DNA of 64,000 nt, taken from NCBI RefSeq assembly GCF_003056335.1, contig NZ_PYWA01000002.1, forward strand, positions 62,001-126,000. Reading direction: 5' to 3'. A model generated the notes under the pieces. It made no database searches. It saw only the letters and a program-made list of their open reading frames with translations, and had not been told where the DNA came from. The DNA comes from Paracoccus indicus (lineage in GTDB: Bacteria > Pseudomonadota > Alphaproteobacteria > Rhodobacterales > Rhodobacteraceae). A program made the translations under genes and the position numbers. This document shows positions 28,424 through 36,558 of the stretch, piece after piece; position 1 is the stretch's first letter; every line of letters begins with the position of its first letter.

Positions 28424-29887
28424 ATGATGCAGATGCCCGTGCCCGATGCGTCGGTGCTTGCGCAGCGCAGCGCCATCGTCGCAAGGCTGAAGACCGCGCT
28501 TCCCGGCGCCGTCATCGACGATCCCGCCGAAACCCGTGCCTATGAATGCGACGCGCTTTCGGCCTATCGCTGTGCGCCGCTGGCGGTGGTCTTGCCCGAA
28601 ACGACCGCGCAGGTTTCGCAACTGCTGGCGATCTGCCACGAATTGCGCGTGCCGGTGGTGCCGCGCGGGGCGGGGACCAGCCTTGCGGGTGGATCGATGC
28701 CCACGGCGGATGCGGTGGTAATCGGCTTGTCGCGCATGACGCAGGTGCTGGAGGTGTCGCCGCAGGACCGGCTGATCCGGGTGCAGGCGGGGCGCACGAA
28801 CCTCTCGGTCTCGGCGGCGGTCGAAGGGATCGGCTTCTTCTATGCGCCTGATCCCTCCAGTCAGCTTGCCTGCGCGATCGGCGGCAATATCGCGATGAAT
28901 TCCGGCGGTGCGCATTGCCTGAAATACGGCGTCACGACGAACAACCTGCTGGGCGTGACCATGGTCCTGATGGATGGCAGCGTGGTCGAACTGGGCGGCC
29001 CGATGGGCGAAAGCGGCGGGCTGGACCTGCTGGGCGTCGTCTGTGGGTCCGAGGGCCAGATGGGCATCGTGACCGAGGCGACCCTGCGCATCCTGCCCCG
29101 TCCGGCGGGCGCGCGCCCCGTGCTGATCGGCTTCGACAGCAGCGAAACCGCGGGCGCCTGCGTCGCGGCCATCATTCGCGCGGGCATCATCCCCGTCGCC
29201 ATCGAATTCATGGACAGCCCCTGCATCCGCGCGACCGAGGCGCATGCCCATGCCGGCTATCCCGACGCCGAGGCGCTGCTGATCGTCGAGGTCGAGGGCA
29301 CCGCTCCGGAAATCGACGAACAGCTGTCGCTGATCCGCGAGATCGCCATGCGCTTCGATCCCGTCGAATTCCGCGAAAGCCGGACCGAGGATGAATCCCG
29401 CCGCATCTGGCTGGGCCGAAAGTCCGCCTTCGGGGCGATGGGGCAGATGGGCGATTACATCTGCCTTGACGGCACGATCCCGGTGACGGCGCTGCCGATG
29501 GTTCTGGCGGGCATCGGCGATCTGTCACGGCAATACGGGCTGGCGGTCGCCAATGTCTTTCACGCGGGCGACGGTAATATGCACCCGCTGATCATCTATG
29601 ATGCGAACGCGCCCGGCGATCTGGACCGGGCCGAGGCGCTTGGCGCCGACATCCTGCGCCTGTGCGTTCAGGTCGGCGGCTGCCTGACCGGCGAACATGG
29701 CGTCGGCATCGAAAAGCGCGACCTGATGAGCGCACAGTTCGATCCCCCCGATCTCGAGGCGCAGATGCGCGTCAAGGATGCCTTCGATCCGCATTGGCTG
29801 CTGAACGCCGCCAAGGTCTTTCCACTGGAGGTTTCGGCCCCGCGACGCGACCGCCGCCTGAACAGCACGGCCTCCGATGCGGCCTGA
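28424..29887 (+). CDS. glcD: Glycolate oxidase subunit GlcD
   Basis: GlcD is the FAD-containing catalytic subunit that oxidises glycolate to glyoxylate and passes electrons to the quinone pool. The 487-residue protein has the FAD-binding PCMH-fold motifs VVPRGAGTSLAGGSMP near residue 77 and ACAIGGNIAMNSGG near 148. The C-terminal FAD-oxidase domain shows NVFHAGDGNMHPLI near 376 and LTGEHGVGIEKRDLM near 422. ATG 28424 sits six bases after the purine-rich ribosome site. It overlaps glcE by 11 bases. Confidence 0.95.
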   Translation: MMQMPVPDASVLAQRSAIVARLKTALPGAVIDDPAETRAYECDALSAYRCAPLAVVLPETTAQVSQLLAICHELRVPVVPRGAGTSLAGGSMPTADAVVIGLSRMTQVLEVSPQDRLIRVQAGRTNLSVSAAVEGIGFFYAPDPSSQLACAIGGNIAMNSGGAHCLKYGVTTNNLLGVTMVLMDGSVVELGGPMGESGGLDLLGVVCGSEGQMGIVTEATLRILPRPAGARPVLIGFDSSETAGACVAAIIRAGIIPVAIEFMDSPCIRATEAHAHAGYPDAEALLIVEVEGTAPEIDEQLSLIREIAMRFDPVEFRESRTEDESRRIWLGRKSAFGAMGQMGDYICLDGTIPVTALPMVLAGIGDLSRQYGLAVANVFHAGDGNMHPLIIYDANAPGDLDRAEALGADILRLCVQVGGCLTGEHGVGIEKRDLMSAQFDPPDLEAQMRVKDAFDPHWLLNAAKVFPLEVSAPRRDRRLNSTASDAA

Positions 29888-30911
29888 GACCGAAGAGGAT
29901 CTTGCCGCGCTGATCCGTGACGCCAGCGCACCCCTGTCGGTCATCGGCGGCGGCACGCGGCTCTGGCCCGGCGAAGGGCAGGGCGCGCGTCTGGACATGA
30001 CGGCGATGACGGGCGTGACGCTTTACGAACCCGAGGCGCTGACGCTGGTCGTGCGGGCGGGAACGCCCTTGCAGACCGTGCGGGACACTTTGGCCGCCGA
30101 GGGCCAGATGCTGGGGTTCGAACCGGACGACCTGCCCGGTTCGACCATCGGCGGGGTGGCGGCGACCAATGCCTCGGGGGCACGGCGTGTCCTGTCGGGG
30201 GCGGCGCGGGACGCGCTGATCGGGGTGCGCTTCGTGGACGGTCAGGGGCAGATCATCCGCAACGGCGGGCGGGTGATGAAGAACGTCACCGGATACGATC
30301 TGGTCAAGCTGATGGCGGGCAGCCGCGGCCAGTTGGGCGTGCTGACCGAGCTGTCCTTCCGCACGACGCCTCTGCCGCAGGTCACGACCACGCTGCGCCT
30401 GCCCGATCTGGATGCAGAGGAAGCGATCCGCGCCTTCACGGCTGCGCTTGGCGGTCCCCATGATGTCAGCGCGGCACGCTGGACGCCGGACCATGGCGCG
30501 CTGATCCGGCTGGAGGGGTTGGGTGCCTCGGTTGCGGCACGCAGTGCGGAGCTGGCACGACGGCTGTCGGATTTCGGCGCGCCATCGCAGGTCGAGGATC
30601 ACCCCTGGCATATCCCGACCCCCGCCGATCCCGGGCATGACGTCTGGCGCATCATCTGCCGCCCCTCGCAGGCGCCATCCCTGCTGGAAAGGCTGCCGCA
30701 GCCGATGCTGGTGGATTGGGGCGGGGCGCTGATCCTTGCGGCGATGCCCGCGGGCCAGCCGCCGGAACTGCCGCCTTTTGCGGGGCATGCGCGTCGCATC
30801 ACGGGGGCCGACGCCGCCATCCTGCCAAAGCCTGACCCCGTCACAGAACGCATCCAGCGCGACCTGCGCTACCGCTTCGATCCGCGCGGCATATTTCAGG
30901 GGGGGCGCTGA
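29877..30911 (+). CDS. glcE: Glycolate oxidase FAD-binding subunit GlcE
   Basis: GlcE is the smaller FAD-binding subunit of the three-part glycolate oxidase. The 344-residue protein has SVIGGGTRLWPGEG near residue 21, LPGSTIGGVAATNASG near 86, and the conserved IRNGGRVMKNVTGYDLVKLM near 125. It lacks the C-terminal catalytic domain present in GlcD. The gene overlaps glcD by 11 bases and shares one base with the glcF start, so all three are coupled. Confidence 0.95.
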   Translation: MRPETEEDLAALIRDASAPLSVIGGGTRLWPGEGQGARLDMTAMTGVTLYEPEALTLVVRAGTPLQTVRDTLAAEGQMLGFEPDDLPGSTIGGVAATNASGARRVLSGAARDALIGVRFVDGQGQIIRNGGRVMKNVTGYDLVKLMAGSRGQLGVLTELSFRTTPLPQVTTTLRLPDLDAEEAIRAFTAALGGPHDVSAARWTPDHGALIRLEGLGASVAARSAELARRLSDFGAPSQVEDHPWHIPTPADPGHDVWRIICRPSQAPSLLERLPQPMLVDWGGALILAAMPAGQPPELPPFAGHARRITGADAAILPKPDPVTERIQRDLRYRFDPRGIFQGGR

Positions 30912-32206
30912 TGCAGACCAATTTCACCCCGCAGCAGCTGGCCGATCCTGCGACGGCCCATTCCAACAAGATCCTGCGCAGCTGCGTGCATTGCGGCTTC
31001 TGCACGGCGACCTGCCCGACCTATCAGGTACTGGGCGACGAATTGGACAGCCCGCGCGGCCGCATCTACCTGATCAAGGACATGCTGGAGTCGGGCCGCC
31101 CGGCGGATGAGAAGACGGTCAGGCATATCGACCGTTGCCTCAGTTGCCTCAGCTGCATGACGACCTGCCCCTCGGGGGTGAACTATGCGCATCTGGTCGA
31201 TCACGCGCGCAGCCATATCAACGCGACCTATCGCAGGCCTTGGCGCGACCGGATGCTGCGGCGGCTGCTGACGGCGATCCTGCCCCATCCGGGGCGGTTC
31301 CGATTGGCGCTGGCGGGGGCGCGGCTGGCGCGGCCATTCCGCCGGCTGATGCCCGATGCGCGGCTGCGGGCCATGCTGGACATGGCGCCCGCGCGGGTGC
31401 CGCCGGTCAGCGTGAACGACCGCGGCCAGACCTTCGCGGCGATCGGTCCGCAGAGGGCACGGGTGGTGCTGATGATCGGCTGCGCACAGCGTGCATTGAA
31501 CACCGACATCAACGACGCAACCATCCGCCTGTTGCGCCGTGCGGGGTGCCAGGTGGTGATCCCGCCGCAATTCGGCTGTTGCGGGGCGCTGACCCTGCAT
31601 ATGGGGCAGGAAGGCGACGCCCGCGAAAGGGCGCGTGACAGCATCGCCCGCCTGTTGGCCGCCGAGGCCGAGGGGCCGGTCGATGCCATCATCATCAACA
31701 CCTCGGGCTGCGGGACGACGATCAAGGATTACGGTCATCTGTTCGCCGGAGAGATGATGGAGGATGACGCCCGTCGCGTCGCCGGTCTGGCCCGCGACGT
31801 GACCGAATTTCTGGACGGGCTTGGCCTGCCCGAAACCGTCGAAGCGGGTGCAGGGGGCATGCGCGTGGCCTATCATTCGGCCTGTTCGCTGCAGCATGGC
31901 CAGCAGATCAGATCGGCCCCCAAGGACCTGCTGACCCGCGCGGGCTTTCAGGTGGTCGAGCCTGCCGACCCGCATCTGTGCTGCGGATCTGCCGGGACCT
32001 ACAACCTGCTGCAGCCCGAGCTTTCGGCGCAGTTGAAGACACGCAAGGTGGCATCCCTGCAGGCGCTGGAGCCGCAGGTCATCGCGGCGGGAAACATCGG
32101 CTGCATGATGCAGATCGGTGGCGGGACGGCCCTGCCGGTGGTCCATACGGTGCAGTTGCTGGATTGGGCGACAGGAGGGCCGAAACCTGCATCATTGGGG
32201 TCTTGA
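30911..32206 (+). CDS. glcF: Glycolate oxidase iron-sulfur subunit GlcF
   Basis: GlcF carries electrons from the flavin subunits through two 4Fe-4S clusters. The 431-residue protein has ferredoxin-type motifs CVHCGFCTATCP near residue 22 and CLSCLSCMTTCP near 76. Two CCG domains follow, with CCGALTLHMG near 220 and CCGSAGTYN near 356, as in heterodisulfide reductase subunit B relatives. It closes the glcDEF operon; no glcC regulator or malate synthase gene lies nearby. Confidence 0.96.
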   Translation: MQTNFTPQQLADPATAHSNKILRSCVHCGFCTATCPTYQVLGDELDSPRGRIYLIKDMLESGRPADEKTVRHIDRCLSCLSCMTTCPSGVNYAHLVDHARSHINATYRRPWRDRMLRRLLTAILPHPGRFRLALAGARLARPFRRLMPDARLRAMLDMAPARVPPVSVNDRGQTFAAIGPQRARVVLMIGCAQRALNTDINDATIRLLRRAGCQVVIPPQFGCCGALTLHMGQEGDARERARDSIARLLAAEAEGPVDAIIINTSGCGTTIKDYGHLFAGEMMEDDARRVAGLARDVTEFLDGLGLPETVEAGAGGMRVAYHSACSLQHGQQIRSAPKDLLTRAGFQVVEPADPHLCCGSAGTYNLLQPELSAQLKTRKVASLQALEPQVIAAGNIGCMMQIGGGTALPVVHTVQLLDWATGGPKPASLGS

Positions 32207-32322
32207 ACGGCGTCCGGGCGATCCTAAATCAGCCTTACCGGCGGCCATGATGGCGTCGGTATCTGCCCGCCCGATGATCGGGGGGCATCTGTTGACATCG
32301 CTTTGACGTAAGGATGTGACCC

Positions 32323-32775
32323 ATGCGTAACTTCGACCTGACCCCGCTTTATCGCGCCTCGATCGGCTTCGACCGGTTGGCCGACGTGATGGACCGGACC
32401 CTCTCTGCCGACGTGGCAGCCCCGACCTATCCCCCCTACAACATCGAGAAGACCGGCGAGGACGCCTATCGCATCTCGATCGCCGTGGCCGGTTTCGGCG
32501 CCGACGACCTTAACGTCGAGGTGCGCGACGGTGCCGTCATCGTCTCGGCCCGCAAGGCCGACGAGGATGAGACCCGCACCTATCTGCATCGCGGCATCGC
32601 CACCCGCGCCTTCGAACGCAAGTTCACCCTGGCCGACCATGTCCGTGTCGAGGGCGCCAGCCATCTGGACGGCATGCTGCACATCGACCTGGTGCGCGAG
32701 ATCCCCGAGGCCCTGAAGCCCCGCCGGATCGAGATCGCCAAGGCCGCAAGCAAGATCGAGAAGCTGGACGCCTGA
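32323..32775 (+). CDS. Small heat shock protein, Hsp20/IbpA family
   Basis: The 150-residue chaperone holds unfolding proteins until ATP-dependent chaperones can act. It has the alpha-crystallin domain at about residues 35-125: YPPYNIEKTGEDAYRISIAV, the class A IbpA-type segment YLHRGIATRAFERKFTLAD, and VEGASHLDGMLHIDL. An AAGGA ribosome site precedes ATG 32323. Two TTGAC motifs lie within 35 bases of the start, but I see no convincing heat-shock promoter. Confidence 0.93.
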   Translation: MRNFDLTPLYRASIGFDRLADVMDRTLSADVAAPTYPPYNIEKTGEDAYRISIAVAGFGADDLNVEVRDGAVIVSARKADEDETRTYLHRGIATRAFERKFTLADHVRVEGASHLDGMLHIDLVREIPEALKPRRIEIAKAASKIEKLDA

Positions 32776-32793
32776 TCCTGCGTCCCGCGACGG

Positions 32794-32845
32794 CCGGGGG
32801 CTGACTGCCCCCGGACCCCCGTTCACGTTCCAAGAATGTCGGGCG
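32794..32845. terminator. Hairpin terminator/repeat between hsp20 and recR
   Basis: CCGGGGGC-TGACT-GCCCCCGG (32794-32814) is a perfect 8-bp hairpin between two convergent genes, followed by ACCCCCGTTCACGTTCC. The tail resembles the element after the aminotransferase gene at 18499, so both may be copies of the same intergenic family. Confidence 0.5.
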
Positions 32846-32854
32846 GCGTCTTGT

Positions 32855-33454
32855 TTAAAGGCGCCGTCGGGCACGCAGGGCCGCGCTGATCGTGCCGTCG
32901 TCCAAATAGTCCAACTCGCCGCCGATGGGGACGCCCTGGGCCAAGCCGGTGACCGAGATATCGGACCCCTCCAGCGCATCGGCGATGTAATGCGCGGTCG
33001 TCTGACCATCGACCGTGGCGTTCAGCGCCAGGATCACCTCGGAGATGTTTTCGCCGTGAATCCGGGCGATCAGCGCCGGGATGCCCAGCTCATCGGGGCC
33101 GATTTCATCCAGCGCCGAAAGCGTTCCCCCCAGCACGTGATAGCGGCCCTTGAAAGCTTGGCCGCGTTCCAGCGCCCAGAGGTCGGCCACATCCTGCACC
33201 ACGCAGATCTCGCCCGTGGCGCGGGCGGGATCGGTGCAGATGGCGCATTCGTCGCGGTCGGTGATGTTCCCGCAGATGATGCATTCGCGGGAATTGACTG
33301 CGACCCGGTCCAGCAGCTGCGCCAATTGCGTCATCTGCTGGCTGCGCTTGCGCACCAGTTGCAGCACGATGCGCCGGGCCGAGCGTGGTCCAAGCCCGGG
33401 CAGCCGCGCCATCAGCGCGATCAGCGCCTGAATGTCGTCGCTGCCCTGGGTCAT
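32855..33454 (-). CDS. recR: Recombination protein RecR
   Basis: RecR works with RecF and RecO to load RecA on single-stranded gaps. The 199-residue protein has the helix-hairpin-helix near the N-terminus ([16 protein letters not shown]), a four-cysteine zinc site ([16 protein letters not shown]) near residue 56, and the Toprim domain ([14 protein letters not shown]). It starts three bases after ebfC; dnaX-ebfC-recR is a conserved bacterial gene order. Confidence 0.97.
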   Translation of the reverse strand: MTQGSDDIQALIALMARLPGLGPRSARRIVLQLVRKRSQQMTQLAQLLDRVAVNSRECIICGNITDRDECAICTDPARATGEICVVQDVADLWALERGQAFKGRYHVLGGTLSALDEIGPDELGIPALIARIHGENISEVILALNATVDGQTTAHYIADALEGSDISVTGLAQGVPIGGELDYLDDGTISAALRARRRL

Positions 33455-33457
33455 GGA

Positions 33458-33802
33458 TCAAAAGGGCATCTTCATGCCGGCGGGCAGGCCAAGACCTTCG
33501 GTCATCTTGCCCATCTCGGCCTGCATCTTTTCTTCGGCGGCGCGCTGCGCTTCCTTGATGGCGGCCAGGATCAGATCCTCGACCACCTCCTTTTCCGAGG
33601 GCACGAAGATCGAGGGGTCGATTTCCAGCGCGGTCAGCTCGCCCTTGACGGTGCAGGTCGCCTTGACCAGGCCCGCGCCGGATTCACCCGTGACGGTGAC
33701 GCTGGAGAGGTCCTCCTGCATCTGCGCCATCTTTTCCTGCATTTCCTTGGCGGCCTTCATCATCTTGGCCATGTCGCCAATGCCGCCCAAACCCTTGATC
33801 AT
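33458..33802 (-). CDS. ebfC: Nucleoid-associated protein, YbaB/EbfC family
   Basis: This 114-residue DNA-binding protein forms dimers that coat DNA and may link replication factors to the nucleoid. Family signs are the helical start AKMMKAAKEMQEKMAQMQED and the segment VEDLILAAIKEAQRAAEEKMQ. It lies three bases after dnaX and three before recR in the same operon. Confidence 0.95.
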   Translation of the reverse strand: MIKGLGGIGDMAKMMKAAKEMQEKMAQMQEDLSSVTVTGESGAGLVKATCTVKGELTALEIDPSIFVPSEKEVVEDLILAAIKEAQRAAEEKMQAEMGKMTEGLGLPAGMKMPF

Positions 33803-33805
33803 GTC

Positions 33806-35590
33806 TCAATCCTCATCTTCGAATGGATCCCATTCCTCGACCTCGGCCACCGGGCCTTGGGTCGCGTCATGGGGATTGGCTGCGCCCTCCGCCAGATCCT
33901 CGACGACGGTCGGGGGCGGGGTGGCGCGGGTGATGTTGGTCAGCGTGGCGCCGGGAAAGGCGGCCATGACCTGTTGCACGATGGGCAGGGCCAGCGCGCG
34001 TTCGCGGGCGGCCTTCGCGTCGGCCTCGCGGGTTTCTGCGATGGTGGGGGCGCCGCCCGAGTTCGTCACGGTGACGGCCCAACGCTGGCCGCCCGTCCAG
34101 CCGCGCAGGCGTTCGGCCAGGCGCTGTGCCAGATTGGTGGGCGGGTCCAGCCGCGGTTCGAACTCGATCCGGCCCGGGCTGTATTTCACCAGCGCGACAT
34201 GACGTTCCACCATGACCAGCAAGGTCATGTCGCGCATGCGGCGGATCAGTTCCAGCACCGATTCGAAATCGGGATAGGACTGCAGCACGTCCGGCGACAC
34301 GGCCAGCGCGGTCGCCGCACCGGACGGCTGCACCACCGGCGCGGGGCGCGCGCGGCGCATGGCCTGCGGGGCGTGATCGGGAACCTGACCCTGAACAGCG
34401 GGACCGCGGGCGAATTCACCCGCGTTCTGGGCCTGCTGGACGCGGCGGATCAGAGCCTCGGGGTCGGGCAGGTCGGCCACATGGGTCAGGCGGATGATCG
34501 CCATTTCCGCCGCCATCATGGCATTCGGCGCGGCGGACACTTCCTCCAGCGCCTTCAGCAGCATCTGCCACATGCGCGACAGGACCCGCATCGGCAGGTT
34601 CTCCGACAGTTCCTTGCCGCGGGCGCGTTCGTCGGGGGAAATGGTCGGATCGTCCAGCGCATCGGGCGTGATCTTCACGACCGAGATCCAATGCGTGATT
34701 TCCGCCAGATCGCGCAGCACGGCGACCGGATCGGCCCCGTCGGCATATTGCGATTGCAGTTCGGTCAGCGCGGCCGCCGCATCGCCGCGCAGCACCATCT
34801 GGAAGAGGTCGATGACGCGACCCCGATCGGCCAGGCCCAGCATGGCGCGGACCTGGTCGGCGGTGGTTTCCCCCGCGCCATGGCTGATGGACTGGTCCAG
34901 AAGGCTGGTCGCGTCACGGGCCGAGCCTTCGGCCGCACGGGTGATCAGCGCCAACGCGTCCTCGGTGATCTGTGCGTTTTCGGCGCCCGCGATGCGCTTC
35001 AGCAGGTCGATCATCACCTCGGGCTCGATCCGTCGCAGGTCGAAGCGCTGGCAGCGCGACAGGACCGTCACGGGAACCTTGCGGATCTCGGTGGTGGCAA
35101 AGATGAATTTGACGTGCGGGGGCGGTTCCTCAAGCGTCTTCAGCAGCGCGTTGAACGCGCTGGTGGACAGCATGTGAACCTCGTCGATGATATAGATCTT
35201 ATAGCGGGCCGAGGCCGCGCGATAGTGCACCGATTCGATGATCTCGCGGATGTCACCGACGCCGGTGCGGGATGCGGCGTCCATCTCCATCACGTCGACA
35301 TGGCGGCCTTCGCTGATGGCCACGCAATGTTCACAGACCCCGCAGGGTTCGGTGGTGGGGCCGCCTTCGCCATCGGGGCCGATGCAGTTCATCCCCTTGG
35401 CGATGATGCGGGCCGTGGTCGTCTTGCCGGTCCCGCGGATGCCCGTCATGATGAAGGCCTGCGCGATGCGGTCGGCGGCAAAGGCGTTCTTCAGCGTGCG
35501 CACCATCGCGTCCTGTCCGACTAGGTCGGCGAACGTCTCGGGCCGGTATTTGCGGGCCAGAACCTGGTATGCGTTTGTCGTGTCGGTCAT
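33806..35590 (-). CDS. dnaX: DNA polymerase III subunits gamma and tau
   Basis: DnaX is the clamp-loader ATPase that ties the polymerase core to the loader. The 594-residue protein has the P-loop GIRGTGKTTTARIIAKG near residue 49, zinc-binding cysteines in CGVCEHC near 79-85, Walker B IYIIDEVHMLS near 131, and LEEPPPHVKFIFATTE. The C-terminal region from about 370 is Pro/Ala-rich and then tau-like. I did not find an obvious slippery site for a short gamma form. It heads dnaX-ebfC-recR. Confidence 0.97.
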   Translation of the reverse strand: MTDTTNAYQVLARKYRPETFADLVGQDAMVRTLKNAFAADRIAQAFIMTGIRGTGKTTTARIIAKGMNCIGPDGEGGPTTEPCGVCEHCVAISEGRHVDVMEMDAASRTGVGDIREIIESVHYRAASARYKIYIIDEVHMLSTSAFNALLKTLEEPPPHVKFIFATTEIRKVPVTVLSRCQRFDLRRIEPEVMIDLLKRIAGAENAQITEDALALITRAAEGSARDATSLLDQSISHGAGETTADQVRAMLGLADRGRVIDLFQMVLRGDAAAALTELQSQYADGADPVAVLRDLAEITHWISVVKITPDALDDPTISPDERARGKELSENLPMRVLSRMWQMLLKALEEVSAAPNAMMAAEMAIIRLTHVADLPDPEALIRRVQQAQNAGEFARGPAVQGQVPDHAPQAMRRARPAPVVQPSGAATALAVSPDVLQSYPDFESVLELIRRMRDMTLLVMVERHVALVKYSPGRIEFEPRLDPPTNLAQRLAERLRGWTGGQRWAVTVTNSGGAPTIAETREADAKAARERALALPIVQQVMAAFPGATLTNITRATPPPTVVEDLAEGAANPHDATQGPVAEVEEWDPFEDED

Positions 35591-35650
35591 CGATCCCCCG
35601 GGCGTCGCGCCACCTTAGCGGCGCGTCCCATCTGCCACAACCGGATCACG

Positions 35651-36310
35651 TCAGGCGGCCAGCAATCCGATGCCGCGTGCGCCCGCGATCAGGTCCTTTG
35701 CCATCAGATCGGCGTGATCGCCCGACAGCGGCGTCATGTCGGGCACCTGCACCACGGTCATGCCCGCCGCGCGGGCGGCGCGGGCACCGATATCGCTGTC
35801 CTCGAAGGCCAGGCAGCGGGTCGGGTCGATACCAAGGCGTTTCGCCGCCAGCAGATAGACGTCGGGCGCCGGTTTCGGGTCGGACACGTCGCTGCGCGTC
35901 ACCACGATGTCGAAGCTGTCGGTCAGCCCTGCGGCGGCCAGCTTTTCGCGCGCCTGATCGCGGGTGCTGGAGGTGGCGATGGCGAAGGGCATCTCCATCT
36001 CGCGCAGCGCCGCCAGCAGATCGGCGACATAGGGCCGCAGCGGAATGCCATCTCGGTCGCGGCGTTCAACCAAGGCCTCGGACCACAGGCGGTCCAGCTG
36101 GTCGAAGTCGAAATCCGCGCCGATATGGTCGCGCAGGATCTTGCGGGCGCTTGGTTCGTCCATGCCGACCAGCGAATGCAGCAGCCCCTCGGGGGCGGTC
36201 CGACCCATGCGGTGCAACGCGGCCTCCTGCGTCTCGATGCCCATCTGTTCGGTGGCCAGAAGCGTTCCGTCCAGATCGAAGATCACGGCGTCGAAGCGGG
36301 GTTGCGTCAT
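35651..36310 (-). CDS. HAD-superfamily phosphatase
   Basis: The 219-residue enzyme has all HAD motifs: nucleophile VIFDLDGTLL near residue 9, motif II ATSSTRDQAREKL near 112, motif III lysine in SDPKPAPDVYLLAAKRLG near 143, and motif IV AFEDSDIGARAA near 168. The cap between motifs I and II is helical, as in beta-phosphoglucomutase and phosphoglycolate phosphatase relatives. A phosphoglycolate phosphatase would fit with glcDEF nearby, but the sequence alone does not settle the substrate. Confidence 0.9.
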   Translation of the reverse strand: MTQPRFDAVIFDLDGTLLATEQMGIETQEAALHRMGRTAPEGLLHSLVGMDEPSARKILRDHIGADFDFDQLDRLWSEALVERRDRDGIPLRPYVADLLAALREMEMPFAIATSSTRDQAREKLAAAGLTDSFDIVVTRSDVSDPKPAPDVYLLAAKRLGIDPTRCLAFEDSDIGARAARAAGMTVVQVPDMTPLSGDHADLMAKDLIAGARGIGLLAA

Positions 36311-36410
36311 GGGGCGTCCTTTCGTCATGTCCGCCGCTAACATGGGGGCGGGTGCGGCATGTCACAAGTCGCAAGGCGACATGACAGCTTTGCATCGAAA
36401 GGAGGGCTGG

Positions 36411-36509
36411 GGTGAGAGGCTGGACAGCGACCCAGGTGGATCCTGTTACGGCTGCTTCCTTCCGGACCTGACCGAGTTGGCAAGACACCTGCCCGCGCCA
36501 ACCTCTCGC
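36411..36509 (-). ncRNA. ffs: Signal recognition particle RNA (4.5S type)
   Basis: The minus strand at 36472-36449 contains the hallmark SRP RNA core GGTCAGGTCCGGAAGGAAGC followed by AGCC, the domain IV loop bound by Ffh. The ends pair as GAGAGG (36507-36502) with CCTCTC (36419-36414), giving a short hairpin RNA of roughly 95-100 nt that lacks the Alu domain. It directs ribosomes making membrane proteins to the translocon. The exact ends are estimated from the stem and promoter. Confidence 0.93.
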
Positions 36510-36515
36510 GCCGAC

Positions 36516-36544
36516 AAATAGGGAAAGCTGCGCGCGGATGCAAG
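36516..36544 (-). promoter_or_regulatory. ffs promoter
   Basis: On the minus strand CTTGCA (36544-36539) and CTATTT (36521-36516) are separated by 17 bases. The -10 box ends about seven bases before the predicted 5' end of the RNA. Confidence 0.7.
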
Positions 36545-36558
36545 CCCGGGGATGCGCC

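Noticed and set aside
32293-32310. Two TTGAC motifs before the hsp20 gene as a promoter -35
   Set aside because: With a 17-base spacer the -10 would fall on the ribosome site or inside the coding region, so they cannot serve this gene.
32990-35524. An 844-codon plus-strand frame opposite recR, ebfC and dnaX
   Set aside because: The translation has biased composition with no domain, and the opposite strand encodes three well-known proteins.
36409-36521. Short reading frames across the SRP RNA region
   Set aside because: They run through the SRP RNA gene and lack ribosome sites; the RNA signature is far stronger.
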